In this document: in pieces, positions 26,870 through 42,095 of the stretch
Layout: every line of letters begins with the position of its first letter
How positions within the stretch are numbered: position 1 is the stretch's first letter
Assembly: GCA_033675545.1 (NCBI GenBank)
Contig: JAWDGP010006253.1
Span: 546,001 to 610,000, forward strand
Origin: Elysia crispata
Taxonomy: Eukaryota; Mollusca; Gastropoda; Plakobranchidae
Length of the DNA stretch: 64,000 bases
Reading direction: 5' to 3'
Translations under genes and position numbers: made by a program
Notes under the pieces: model-generated
Told to the model about the DNA's origin: nothing
The model's database searches: none
The model's input: the letters and a program-made list of their open reading frames with translations, nothing else

Positions 26870-27866
26870 TGTCATATTTAATCCAGAAGAACAAGCGCTA
26901 TTTTTTGCATGCTCTCTTTTTTTTTTTTTATACAGAATCAGTATTTTTTGAAACTGCGAGCATCCCTCCAACTTCGAAACATTCCTCTTTGGCGGTACGC
27001 ATAGATTCCTTTGTCATTTTGTGTCCGAGGCAATCATTGAGCTCTTCAGGATCTAATACTTATTTAAATCAACGTACTTTATTTATCATCTAGCAATCTT
27101 GTCTTTTTAAGTACGTAAAATATGTGTACACTGGCGACTCAGAGAGAGGAAAAAAATGATTTTCATCTGGCTAAGTTCATTTGCTAAAACTCACGATCTT
27201 GCCTCCAACACAGACTTGCCTGGACAGCCGAACCAAATCTGCCTTGACTGTTATCAGTTTGCGTCTAACAGTTTGAACCATTTTTTAAACTGCCTTCTGT
27301 GATTCACTAACTCCAAAAAATTGTTTTTGTTGCACATCCAGGAAAGAACCCTGATTTGTAAATTATCCAGAGTAGATATACACCACGTGACTCTGAAACA
27401 GGCCTCAGATATCTCATGTAGTTATCTATTTGCTTGAGATACTTACTGCCTGTGGCCTTGTTGTGATTAAAATGCACCAAAGACTTTTTGTCGAACTGAC
27501 CAGAATTAGGTCGCAATTAGCCTCCATTATTTTATCACATCAAGATTAGACTCCACGGTCATACATGTATTTCTTCAAGTTGTTTTATATTCTGACACGA
27601 GAAAACACTTGAGTTGGCCGGTGATGTCACATTGTATAAATGAATCTTGGCCTAGCTGCCTCTTAAAAAAGGAATATACATATATTTGAATTTCGGTGCC
27701 ATTCGTGGGGTTAGAGTCTCACTTTATGACACCATTATCTGTCTCGCCTTATTTATGGCATTTTTTTCTCGTAGTGTACAGTAATGTTTGGGAAGGCTTA
27801 CACAGGCAGAAAATACAATGTACTCTGTGGTAGATGAAGAGTTACAGTTTTGGCACTCAAAATAAA
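26870..27866 (+). promoter_or_regulatory. 3'UTR with candidate poly(A) signals
   Basis: Downstream of the TAG stop the first plausible signals are ATTAAA at 27466-27471 and AATAAA at 27861-27866. Which one is used cannot be told from sequence. A T-run lies at about 26917. Confidence 0.4.
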
Positions 27867-29635
27867 CCATTCCTTAATTAAAGGAAATGTGGATTAAAAC
27901 CGCCAGGGTCTTGGGAGTTTAAAAAGTAGAAAAAGGGATTCTAAAACATAATTTTGCCAAAAATTAGATTGCAGTACATAAGCTGGTAGAAAATTGGATT
28001 TTTTAAAGTAAAAAAATGAAACTTAGCTTAAAGCTTAAAATTAGAAAAAACTTTTATGCCGAAAATTGTTGTTTTAAAACAAAGATTTAAGCTTTTAGGA
28101 CGCAAAACTTGGTTGGTTTCCATCACATTTGTTTGATTGGGTGTTATAAAACATGGCATGTAGAAACCTGAATTGTGTGAAACATATGTTTACAGTGAAG
28201 AACATTGTGCTACAAAAGCTTACAAAATATTGGATTTTAAAGGACGAGCTAGTAGAACATTAGTTTGCAGAAGTTTGACGGCTGAGCATTCGTTTGTGGA
28301 ATGTAGGATTTTAAAAATCTAATTTTGTGTCTAAATGTATGTATTGTGCAAGATTTGATTGTAGGCTTTAGACTGCTATGTATTATAATATGATCTCCTT
28401 AACTCTTTAACTTTCCATTTAAAAAAAGGATTCGACTGTGGAATTATCCTCTTGGAGTACTAGAACTGGAGATTTTAAATGAATGAGATGTTCAATAGGA
28501 GGGAGGAGAATATTGTTTGGAATTCACAGCACTGTATAGCAGGGAAGGTTATTCTACAACTTTCGAAATTTCCTAATACCTCATCTGCGTTTGCCATTCG
28601 TCATCAATGAAATCATTGCCCTAACAAAATCTAATGTTATGGAAGATACGGGACTGTACTCTGTTTGAAGGAAGATCTCTTATTTCCCTTACGTATCTGA
28701 GGTTTTTTTTTAGATGGAAACATTTGGACAGTATATCAACCCAGACCAAAGCAACGAGCAGTTAGCTCTTAGTTTAACTGCATTGAACTTTTCAACCTCA
28801 CATTTCTGTCCTCGACCATTTGATTTATTTTTCAATTTCCTTTTTCAAGGAAGATTCATTGTCTCAAACTTGTATTCGTAATCATCACGTCTTTTTTGTT
28901 TTTTTGTTTTTGTTTATATGACCATGCTACACACTGATAGCAAATCTATTTTATTTTATTTCCATTTTAGCCTTTGGTTATGTCTGTTTCTATTGTCTCA
29001 TTACAGCTATAATGGATGCAACTTTTTATGACTAGAGTCGAAATAATAATACTTAAGAAACGAATTGAATAGATTAAAAAGAAACCAAAGTGAGAAATGA
29101 AGAAGAGTAAAATAGATCTAAAACAAAAAAAAATGCAGCATACTAGTTTTTATACATTACCTTTTTAAAAAAAAAAATTATCTTCACTTCCTTTGGGTTG
29201 TCCATTCTATCGATTTTCAAATTCAGTATGTTATACCATGAACGTGCAGACAATTATCTGTAAGATAAGAAAGTTAAAAACTTTAATTTCTGCAATTGCT
29301 GGCTATTTAATTTTCCCTCGATATTTGTAAGGTTAATGAAGGTTGTTTTTTTTCTGTATAATCTCCACATTGTTTTGTCCTGTGATCGAAATGTCAGGCT
29401 TTGAAAGAGACCATTTAATAGATAAAAGCAAATTCATGTTCCCATTTTTGTGGGTTTGTGTTGTGTGTGTGTGTGTGGTTTTTTTTCTTCCTTTTAATAA
29501 AATTGAAGAATACAGTGATTATTAATGTAAACGCTACAAAGATGTTTATCCTGATTAATAACATCATTTTAAGAATTGCTTACCTACCTTTGAAATGAGA
29601 GAAATAAACCGTGGGGGTGTGGGCGTTAGAGAATA
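27867..29635. other. No gene recognised
   Basis: Very AT-rich. From about 27900 to 28330 phrases such as GGATTTTAAA, TTAGATTGCAG and GTAGAAA recur irregularly, perhaps a worn minisatellite. A GT run occurs at about 29464-29477. Confidence 0.35.
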
Positions 29636-29803
29636 TAGAGAGACAGACAGAGATACAGGTTGAGAAAAAGAGAGAGATGGCAGATAAAAAGAGAGAGCGA
29701 AAGATAGATAGATTGAAAATGAAATTAAAAATAAGTTTGAGGGATATTGATCAAAAGGAAAGATCAGGAGAGCGAGGGAGAGAGAGAGAGAGAAAGAGAG
29801 ATA

Positions 29804-29900
<97 letters not shown>
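29636..29900 (+). repeat. GA-rich region ending in (GA)n
   Basis: Degenerate GA/GACAGA/AAAGAGA from 29636, becoming pure GA from about 29807 to 29900. Confidence 0.94.
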
Positions 29901-29902
<2 letters not shown>

Positions 29903-30036
29903 CACAAAATGAGAGAACGGGTTAGTTACTTCTCACTCTCTAGCTGGTCTCCCCAGAGCCCAACATGTTCTACATTAAATGATAGTCCAGAACTGTGTAA
30001 GTGCCCAACTTGAGGTTCGATCACCGCTGTGTCTTA

Positions 30037-30452
30037 CAATTCTCTTGGATTTAACCTGCAAGTAGTGTAGCTTCAGTTAGAATTCTTGGATTTAAGCTGC
30101 AAGTAGTGTAGCTTCAGTTAGAATTCTTGGATTTAAACTGCAAGTAGTGTAGCTTCAGTTAAAATTCTTGGATTTAACCTGCATCCAATGCATCTAGTTT
30201 TGGGATCCTTGGGTTAAACTGTATGTACCGCAATGTATCTAGTTTTGGGATCCTTGGATTTAAATCGTATGTTATGTATCTAATTGTGGGATCCCTGGAT
30301 TTAAGTTTCACGTAATGTTGCTAGGATTGGGATCATTGGATTTAAGCTAAATTTAGTCTATCTTAGATTGATTGCATTGGGTTTAAGCTGCACGTAGTGT
30401 TTCTAGTTTTGGGATCCTTGGGTTAAAGCTGTATGTAGCATTTCTAGGGTTT
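30037..30452 (+). repeat. 42-base minisatellite, about 10 units
   Basis: The first three units are nearly identical (TTCTTGGATTTAAGCTGCAA, then GTAGTGTAGCTTCAGTTAGA). Later units keep GGGATCCTTGGATTTAA and CATCTAGTTTT but are much diverged. The gradient from like to unlike units suggests recent expansion at the left end. Confidence 0.9.
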
Positions 30453-32940
30453 TCCATGGTACTTTTATCCTTCAGTGGGCCTTAGCCCATCTCAACAAAA
30501 CTAGCGGTGAAAACTAGCATTCTAAAACTATCATGCACTTTCTGTTGCAAGGCAGCCATGTAGCAGGTTGGTGGACTGAGGGATATAGGTGAATTGTTTG
30601 ACCAAATTCATTGCTTTTCTAAGTTAATCTGCATAACTGTGCAGCTTGGGCTATGTGGGAATGGAACCCTCAATTGTCAGTTGTAGATCCGTCACATGAA
30701 CAATTGTGGCACGCTGTCCTTTTCTTTATTCAATTTTTTTAAATGTACATAGTGTGAGTGTTTTTATAGGATAAATAATTTTGTTTTTGTCAAGAATATC
30801 ATTTTTGTTCAACTGTTAAAGTGCCATGAAAAAATATTTAACCTGTATCGATTTTACCATTTCCTGTTGTTTGTTTGTTTTTTTTTGACCGAAAAGAAAC
30901 GATTAAAAGTACGTTACTGTATACATTTCTTGTGTTTTGGTTACCGTTTAACTTTAGCCAAGTGTTAAATTTTGTGGGTAAAACAAAGATACGTTTTCTT
31001 TTTCTCCGGTTGATCTATTTTCATGAGCGCAGAGACCATGTTTCCATTCCTAATGATTTAAATTATAAGATGTTTCGTTCGGTATTATCTCTCACCTATA
31101 TTGATTTCCCTGAGATTTTTACATCAGGTCAGAGGATGACAACGGCTTCAAGTGTTGTCGATCTCAATCACAGAATAATGAGATGACAAAGAGAAGTGGG
31201 AGACATGGAGGAAGACGCGCATTAACCTCATACGTGTCTAATTCTTGGAATTGCTTAGTTGCTTTTCTTTTCTCTTTTACTGGTTGATTGTTGTTGGTTT
31301 TTTTTTTTTAACCCAAACGTATCTTCAATCCTGTAATTAAACAGTTTTTGAACTTATTTTTTCGAGATCAGTAATATGAAAACATTACTAACAACGTATT
31401 ATGATATCAGTCATCACTGCTGCCAGCGTATATCATATTTCTTTTCTTCTATCTATCTCCTTTAATCATCATCATCAGCAGCAGCAGCAGCATTATTATT
31501 ATCGCGACCATTATCACCATTATCATTCTTATCATAATCTTTTTCCCATCATTCTGTACATCATCATTATTGTATTTACGATAATCATAAATACCTCACC
31601 GTCGTCATTTTCATGATCGCGACCACCATCATAAAAATCATCGCCATCATCAAACACGATTTATGGCTTTCGCGATTTCTTTGATTTTTCTTTGTGGAAG
31701 CTGAGTCGTTAAACTGATACATTTTTGTTCCGAATTCTGGTTGTTGTTTTTTTATATGCATTTCTGAACATTTTCCAAACGCACCTTTGTAAACAATTTC
31801 ATTCATTACTGCATTATGTGTCGTTTATAATTTCTGGGTGTATACATCTTCATTCAACACTCTTCTCAATTTAGTAAGGATTCTCACCCAGGTAGTCCAA
31901 AGTAAAACAGCATAGATGACAATTCCAACTTCAACACAAATCAGGTGCAAGTTTTTTAATCTAAAGCTATAATTTTAATTCAAGAAGAAAGTGATATTGA
32001 AAAAACAGGAAATAATGACGGTCTCTAAAACATCAAAACCCCTTTCGAAGCACTGTCATCAGGATACAAAGGAGTACAACATAAAAGTAAACCAATAGAG
32101 CTGATCTCACACAAATCAATGCATGTAAAATTTTAAAGTAATATTAAACTTCGTGAATCAGAGGATTCAGTATGCGAGTTTGGTTTAGCCATAGCAACTA
32201 TGCAGTCTCAATCGAACCTATCTAATTCATTAGAGTAAGTTAAGAGCTGTAAAGAATTAAGAGAAAAAGTCAGAAGGAAAGTAATCTCACTGAGCATTAC
32301 CATCAGTTGGTGAAAGGAGGAAGAAACAGAAACGCTTAAGTAAAGGCTCAGCATGGGAACAGCATAGAAGACCAGAACAAAGCACGTAAATAAAGTGCAA
32401 CAAGAGTTAAATACAGTAACCTAAAACCAAATTAAAACAAAACCAAAAACGATAATCTAAAAGACAAAATCCATATAAAAATAAAACCCCAATTTGACTA
32501 GCTGTGTTGCAGATGATTCATGAATGCATTAATTTCTTCTTAAGGAACATAAAAGAGAAACCTGGTCGCCGCGTACTGAAGTTAGAGGTTAATAAAACTT
32601 CGATAACGGCAAGAAAACAAGTCCTTGAAGAGCTAGGAGAGAGATAAGAACGGGCGTCAAGTTTTACCCCGGGCGCTAATAACTGGGATCTACACGACAG
32701 AGAGCAGACATGCAAACTCTATCAAAATTAGATCCTCAGAACTCACAACCCAGACAAGCTGCTGACTTAAATACAGGTTTACAAAGAAATCCAAACAATA
32801 TTAAACTTATTAACCACAGACGTTTACTGGTAATTACTGAATCAAAAGAACAATAATAAAAACAACTGTGTAATGATACAGGTACTACTTAGAAATGTCT
32901 AGATGTCTGCTATAAGAGAAGGAATCTAAAAGTGATAAAA
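30453..32940. other. No gene recognised
   Basis: Holds a short CAT/CAG/ATT triplet patch (about 31465-31660). The region 31990-32760 has a slightly different texture, and its complement reads CCTGATGACAGTGCTTCGAA, a phrase like those near retroelement 3' ends, but no protein motif supports an element. Confidence 0.35.
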
Positions 32941-32942
32941 TC

Positions 32943-32975
<33 letters not shown>

Positions 32976-32976
32976 A
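32941..32976 (+). repeat. (CAA)n microsatellite
   Basis: Twelve near-perfect CAA units. A C-rich stretch (CCCCCACCCCCACCC) follows at about 33119-33158. Confidence 0.95.
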
Positions 32977-33158
32977 AACTTTAGAAGAAAAATGGTGCAC
33001 CAAAATACCTCTACCTCTGAGTCATCAATGCACCCGGACAAAGAGGTGCACGACAATTCCTGTGAAAGGAGCTCTAGGGGGTCTCGCTCCAGTAATCCCG
33101 ACTTGTGACCGTAAGTGACCCCCCCCCCCCCACCCCCACCCCCACCCCCCCACCCCCT

Positions 33159-35639
<2,481 letters not shown>

Positions 35640-37270
35640 GAACTTTTATTTTCCTTGATATATTTAAAATGTGAGGAAGTTCTACAAACTAACCTAAAAT
35701 TAGATGACCGAAAACGAAATCCAGAGCAGCTGATTTCACATTCGTAAAAAACTGTCAGTGTTAAGAGGTGACATCACTTCCGTTCATTTCGGTGCTGCGA
35801 CTTGAGAGTTCTCATCCCAAGTTAACAGAGACTTGTCAGTGATAGTAACAGGAAGTTTCTTGCATCTGATAAGAGCTTTTTGACAAGATTTTGACAAATA
35901 TAGAAATTCTGTTTTGCATGCCAGTGGATATGACTTTAGAATTAGAACAAGATAGCTGCTGTCTCCGCCACCTGGTAAGCAGCTTGGTTGATAACATGTC
36001 TGAAGTTATCTAATATGGCGCCGGTGTCATGTAAGTTTGTTGTGAACTTTTATTCGATCCAAACAAAATATTCCCTGAGAATCCTAAGTTATTTTCTTGA
36101 ATTATTCAGCATTTAGAATCACAAAATGTTAATTTAACCATGTGAGGGATGGTTGCCACACCAAAACGGATGCAGCTTCTTTGAGAGAGGATGTGACGGA
36201 AAGACGAAACGAATGCGGCTTTGAGAAAGAAGTGATGGAGAGAGAAATAGAGGCAAAAATCTAAGAGGTAAGGAGTTAAAAGCATGATAGAATTAAAATG
36301 AATCCGTAAATTTACAAGAAAAAGTGCAATAGTCAAAACAGAGAGAAAAACATGTGCGGCACAAAATAGAAAAGGAAGAAAAGAGCATTTAATACCCGAA
36401 CCAAACCAAGCAGCCAGCTAAATAAATATATACTGTATGTATGGAGAACGAAAATGAAGTAGGCTTTCCTATATAGGTTGCACAATACAAAACTTATCCA
36501 AAAAGGGCAAATGGCATAAGTTTTATTACATTTTTGTTAAAATTGAACACATACCCTGTCATACAGTAGGATTAAAAAAATCTTTCTCGACGAAAATTTA
36601 GCCAACAGAGACATATAAAAACTGAAAATTTAAACGCTTGCCTTGGTGACTACAATAAAGGTCAGTGAAGACGGTTACAAAAGATATAATCACGTGACAA
36701 TTGCAGACCAAAATAGTTGAAAAATCTAAAGAGTTCCTGCAAAATATTATATTAAGTAAACACACTAGGTGGTTTTCTTTGTCCATTTATAATCGTAGCT
36801 CTTATCTGTGGCCCGTCGTGTCTTACACTTAGATTTGGATAAAATTATGACCCTAAAAATCCTAACAACACCTATTAACAAAAAGCAAGAAGGTTTACAA
36901 TCTTTACCTGAAGAAAAATTATGTTTGATAACTAATATAGGAACAGAATCTGAATCATGCTTTGTACTGAGTGTGTTGAGAACAATATCTCGACATACCA
37001 ACACCGCTGAATGGGTTGAAAAACTGGGAACCAAATAGATATCATCAAGGGATCCATAGAAATAAGTTACCGCCCTAACACCACAAGGCAGAGTGTTTCA
37101 GTGTGTTTGGGGAGTTCCATTCTTCTGGAAATCACTGTATTTGATTTCTGGAAATCATTGATTTGCCATTTTGACCATCCTTTTTATATGACTTAGACCT
37201 CCGTCTGGAGTGAATATCACTGAATTTGCATCGAACAAATTTATCTCTCATTTGCTGTGTTTTTGGTGAA
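35640..37270 (+). repeat. Duplicated block, copy 1
   Basis: Similar along its length to 48640-50720 in the same orientation. The best preserved part is 35725-36050 (for example AGCTGATTTCACATTCGTAA, TTCTGTTTTGCATGCCAGTG, GATAGCTGCTGTCTCCGC). Near its end is an ATG (36015) followed after 16 bases by a GTAAGT donor (36031). A second conserved island, about 36840-37270, includes an open frame reading TESESCFV. The parts between are also similar but with gaps. It may be a relic of a duplicated gene (first exon plus a later exon) or of a repeated element; I do not recognise the protein. Confidence 0.75.
36015..36036 (+). promoter_or_regulatory. Possible first coding exon end and 5' splice site, copy 1
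   Basis: ATG-GCG-CCG-GTG-TCA-T followed by GTAAGT. The same arrangement is kept in copy 2 (ATG 49047, donor 49063), with changes in between. This suggests a conserved short coding start and phase-1 donor, but it rests on only two copies. Confidence 0.35.
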
Positions 37271-39240
37271 GGCAAGTTATTAATTTAATGAGTGTCCATG
37301 TTTATCTACCTGATAAAAAAGGCTGTTTATCCCGGCAACTTAGGCTAACATGCTTTGTTGTTTGTCTCGTTATATCACTCGTTAATTGGAGGTGGACCCG
37401 CCCCCACCCCCTCCACCCCCTCCCCCCTCCTCTCTCTCTCTCGTCCTCTCCGCTTCTTACATAATGGCTTAAACTTTCGCACCCTCTAGAATGGCTGTAC
37501 CGTTTCTCTGATAACCAGCGCTCATTCAGTATTTAGGTATAACTCTGTTCTTCAAACTCCCTTATTTTACCTCTCACACAGAAGCAACCCTTCTAACATT
37601 TAACATATCGATCGTTTCTGCCTAAACAACGTATCCTTCATGTACCCAATCTAGCAACAATTAAACCCATGACGACTGCTGAATCTGTTACCCAGACTGC
37701 ATCTGCATGTAAGTAAAACAAAAGATCCTGTTTATAGAGTCAAAAGTTCAAATCCACACCTTATTAAACCATTATTGAAGCGTTTAATGCACTGATTAGA
37801 GGGCACGTTCATTAATTTAATGTTAATTTTACATTCTATACATTATTTCTTTAATTTTATGTCGTTTCAATACAAGAATAATGGTTGTAGGTTACATCTG
37901 CAAGCTCATTAAAATAGCTTCAGTGTATTAAACGTGAGATCAAAACAATAAGAGAATGTGTGTTAATTATTCTGTATATGTAGCAATGCTTTTTATGAAT
38001 TTGTTTTTGTGGGGTTTTTTTTTTCTCTACATGGTTAACACTCTCACTCTTTGAATTTTCATAAATATAATTTGTTGCAAGAAACTATATACCACAAAAA
38101 ACTAAGGATGGTTTCAACATTTTCATCTATTCATCATACTTGTCAAGAAGGAACTGTATAAAATGTTCGTGTAACATTAGCCAGAAAAAACCATCTCTTC
38201 AGTGGGCCCTAAATGTTCTTTAATAAGAAAGGGGAAAAAAATGTTTGACCTTTTTTTTTTGTTTATTTGTTGTTAGTATTTGAAAGTAACAGCACAAAAA
38301 TGAAATAATTTTCTTCCTTATATTTTTTTTCTTTCTGGGGGCAGAGCTAAAAGATATTTTTCTCATTGATTTTAATTGGGCTAGTCCAATATGCTTGAGA
38401 GGGTGTTAAAAGGTGGTAAAATATAGATGTCCACAAATTTCTCACCCTTTGGCCTTATTCTTCAAATAATGTGCAAAACAAATTTCGCTAATAATAGACA
38501 ATAAATTTCCACATGATCTCATCTCTTCTCATCTTGTCTTATCTTCTTAGAATTAATTTTTATCTTTTAATATTTACATGAGTGGTTCGAAGCTAAAATG
38601 ATAAAGGCTTTCTTTTTCGACCTACAAATAAAATCAAGATCCATAAATCTTCCCTAGGACATTAACTTGGTTACGGAAAAACAGATAATGTTGGAGTTGT
38701 TTCCCTTTGAATGGATCTTGAACATTATAGAAACGTTGCCTGTTCTTTCCTTCCATTCATAATACCAGTATTGTCTTTATTTATCCTAATTTTACCTCAG
38801 TGTCATATTTTCAGTCTAACTCTCTGTCAGTCTGTGTCTGTGTGTCTGTCTTCCCCCTTTCTAACTTATTGATCTGTCTCCAATCTCCCCCCCCCCCTTT
38901 TTTTTTTCCTTTTCCCAGTGACCTAGGTTTTGTTTTGGTCATTGTTGTGGTCAGCACAAACTTACTCTTTCATAAAATTTTGTCTCACTGATTTTCATCC
39001 TGCTACTTCATCATACTTCCAAGGGCCCCTGGTTCAGAATCTTTATTCATCGCACCTGGTCTTAAAATGCACAATAATGTTGTGAATAATGTCGATTCTC
39101 CCTACCGTCTTATGAATTTAAAGAATACAAATACAAGAGACATGACACATTTTCTTCTTTTTTTACTTGAAATTGATGTATACTGATTTGCATTTATGTT
39201 TGATCCCTCTCTTTCAACTCTTTAACTATGATTTATCCCC
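37271..39240. other. No gene recognised
   Basis: A C-rich then CT-rich patch lies at 37391-37441; a C-run and T-run lie at 38887-38909. No exon was identified. Confidence 0.4.
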
Positions 39241-39478
39241 CCTCCCCAAATCTCTCTCTTTTTATTTCTATTTCTCTCTCTCTTTCTCACTCTCATTCTC
39301 TGTCCCCCCCCCCCCCCCACCCCCCATTCTCTCTCTTTCTCTTTCTATTTCTCTCTCACACTCTCATTCTCTTTCCTCCAACTCCTCTCTCTCTCTTTGT
39401 CTCTCTCTGTCTCTCTCTTTCTCTCTACCTTTCCCTCTCTATCTATCTCAGTCTCTCCCTATCTCTCGCATTTGTCTC
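39241..39478 (+). repeat. Pyrimidine-rich CT tract
   Basis: About 240 bases, nearly all pyrimidine: CTCTCTTTCTCTTTC phrases with a C-run at 39304-39318. Worn (CT)n. Confidence 0.9.
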
Positions 39479-40159
39479 TATCCATCCGGGCAGCTCCCTG
39501 TCAGTTTTCTCTGTATTATCTCACCAGTACACAATGACTGGATATGTCGCTAAATATCGGGATTATTTTTCTTTGACTGGAACAATATGACATTCGATTA
39601 TTTATTAAGAATGTTTAAAAGTCTGAAATCTATGTACGTAGGTCAGAGTCAGCTCGAACTATTTTAAGATCTATCAAGAGAACCTCTACTCTGATTCGTG
39701 TGGCTTTGTTAAAGAAGTGACTTAGCTCCCCTAGCTCTATCCATGTGAATTCACCGGCAGGTAAACCCCGCCCCCAGCGCCAATGGAGATCTTCAGTAAT
39801 GAGTTAGGCCAGGACCCAGTGATCCTGACCATGGCCTACTGGATACAGAAGGCTGTGTCCTGACCATCCCAGCACCCACACCGGTAATCAGTGCGGTAGC
39901 GCTAATCACAGGGTCACAGGGCTTCGCTTGAGAAATGGACACCTGGCCATGCCCACTCTAGTTCTTGACCACGCTTGACCACAGCCCTCCCGACTGACAA
40001 TAGTTTTCTTGCTTGGCTACACTCGACCTAAACCTGTCATCTTCATCTCTCATTCCCTCCTTTTCATCTCCCAGTTTATATCTATTCTTGACCACCACCA
40101 TTACTTCCCCCCCACACACACACACACACAACACTACCTCCTCACTCTTGTTTCTTCTC
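39479..40159. other. No confirmed gene; GC-richer island at 39.72-39.96 kb
   Basis: The island holds a short frame starting at an ATG near 39784 (reads MEIFSNELGQDPVILTMAYW, then a stop after six more codons). There is no supporting domain or splice pair. It could be a small exon, a conserved non-coding element or chance. Confidence 0.25.
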
Positions 40160-40174
40160 TGTGTGTGTGTGTGT

Positions 40175-40227
<53 letters not shown>
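40160..40227 (+). repeat. (GT)n-(CT)n microsatellite
   Basis: GT for about 18 bases, then CT for about 50. A (CA)n stretch lies just upstream (about 40113-40129). Confidence 0.95.
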
Positions 40228-40233
<6 letters not shown>

Positions 40234-41280
40234 ACAATCTCCCTGGTTTTTTCCTACGCCTGAATCCAAAAGCTACCGACAGAAAAGAGCCCTATTTCAA
40301 GTCACTGCGTGGTTGAACCCAAGGTATGACAACGTCAGGCTTTACATACGGTAACATTACTCACAGAGTTGACCAGCAGTAGCGGTCACTTTGGTCAGTG
40401 CTAATACGCCAGATGATGTGAACCCTTCCTTCGCATTCTCGCCAGATTTAGTTCCTGACGAATAGGGACAAAACAGGGAACTCCCATTCTTTCTCTCACT
40501 AGACAAATCGGATCTGTTTTTGTGTGCGCTATCTTGAGGGATTTGCTCGAAGCGGCAATCATCTCAGCATGCAGTGAGTCTGAAACCAGTAATCAACCCT
40601 TCAGACGGCAGAGATGAAAGGGAGTGGACACGGGTGGAATGTGAGAACCAGGGCTGGTAGCTGGAGACAATTATAACAAATGGTCCATGCACTAGATTTA
40701 TCGCAAGCTCAAATCGAAACTATGTCTTAAGTCAGGGCTTGGGCTCTGTTTATAGATTTTTCAGCCATTCTGTAAGTTTTGGAACGCTGCTTACGAAGTT
40801 TAGAACTCTTGTGTTGTAATCTCATTGTCTGTGTGAGAGTGTAAGAAGTTCAGGGCCCCAAGCGCACACGCGGTGAGAGAACCTGAAACTTCTCTACGCT
40901 GAAACATATGAACTAGATCTTTACTTACAGTACTAAGAGAAGATTAAAAAAAAACTGAGGCTAATGAAAACTTCAAACTCATTGATACGAAAAAATGAAT
41001 ATGCAATCATGCTAATAGATAAAATATATACAAACCTAAAAAGACAGTTTATTACAAACATGATATATGGTTCAATAAATAGAACCATATAAAAAAAAAT
41101 GTAGATAGATATAAGCCGGAGGGTTTTTTTTTTGTTGTTTTTTTTAAAGGAAAAGTTGCAAACGTATACTTTTTTATGAAAAAATATCAAGTACTTCGTG
41201 CATTTCCCTACGAGCTTTTGTATGTGAGTGAGAGAGAAAGACTTGAAAGAGCTGTTTTGCAGCTGAAAAATGTAGCGGGG
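40228..41280. other. No gene recognised
   Basis: No exon or element motif. The minus-strand frame at 40933-41364 is AT-rich chance sequence and conflicts with the plus-strand exon candidate below. Confidence 0.35.
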
Positions 41281-41314
41281 ATTTCTTTTTTTTCTAAATT
41301 TCACCTTGTTCCAG

Positions 41315-41419
41315 GTGGGACTCGATGCCTTAGAAAAATTATCGTTCGGTAGCACACCAAACAAGGAGTACGAGTTCTGCCTTGGTCACCTGTGGAGAAA
41401 ATTGCCCACGTTGAACTGA
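41315..41419 (+). CDS. Candidate terminal exon of an unknown gene
   Basis: A pyrimidine-rich tract (from about 41283) ends in CCAG at 41311-41314. The next 34 codons are open to a TGA at 41417-41419 and have a protein-like mix (VGLDALEKLSFGSTPNKEYE, then FCLGHLWRKLPTLN). I do not recognise the protein, and no upstream exon was found. An A-run follows at about 41456-41468. Chance is a real alternative. Confidence 0.25.
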   Translation: MGLDALEKLSFGSTPNKEYEFCLGHLWRKLPTLN

Positions 41420-41548
41420 TACATTATAATGATTTTGGAAAATAAGAACAATTTAAAAAAAAAAAAACACTGAAAGAACAAAGTATGGTATTTTCAAGAC
41501 TTCACAAAAATATTATGAAGGTCTTTTTGGTTGAGACCCTATTATCAT

Positions 41549-42091
<543 letters not shown>

Positions 42092-42095
<4 letters not shown>

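Noticed and set aside
31990-32760. Possible 3' part of a retroelement
   Set aside because: Only a short phrase (complement CCTGATGACAGTGCTTCGAA) hints at it. No protein motif or ends were found.
40933-41364. 143-codon minus-strand frame
   Set aside because: Composed mostly of AT-rich hydrophobic codons, and overlaps the plus-strand splice-led candidate.
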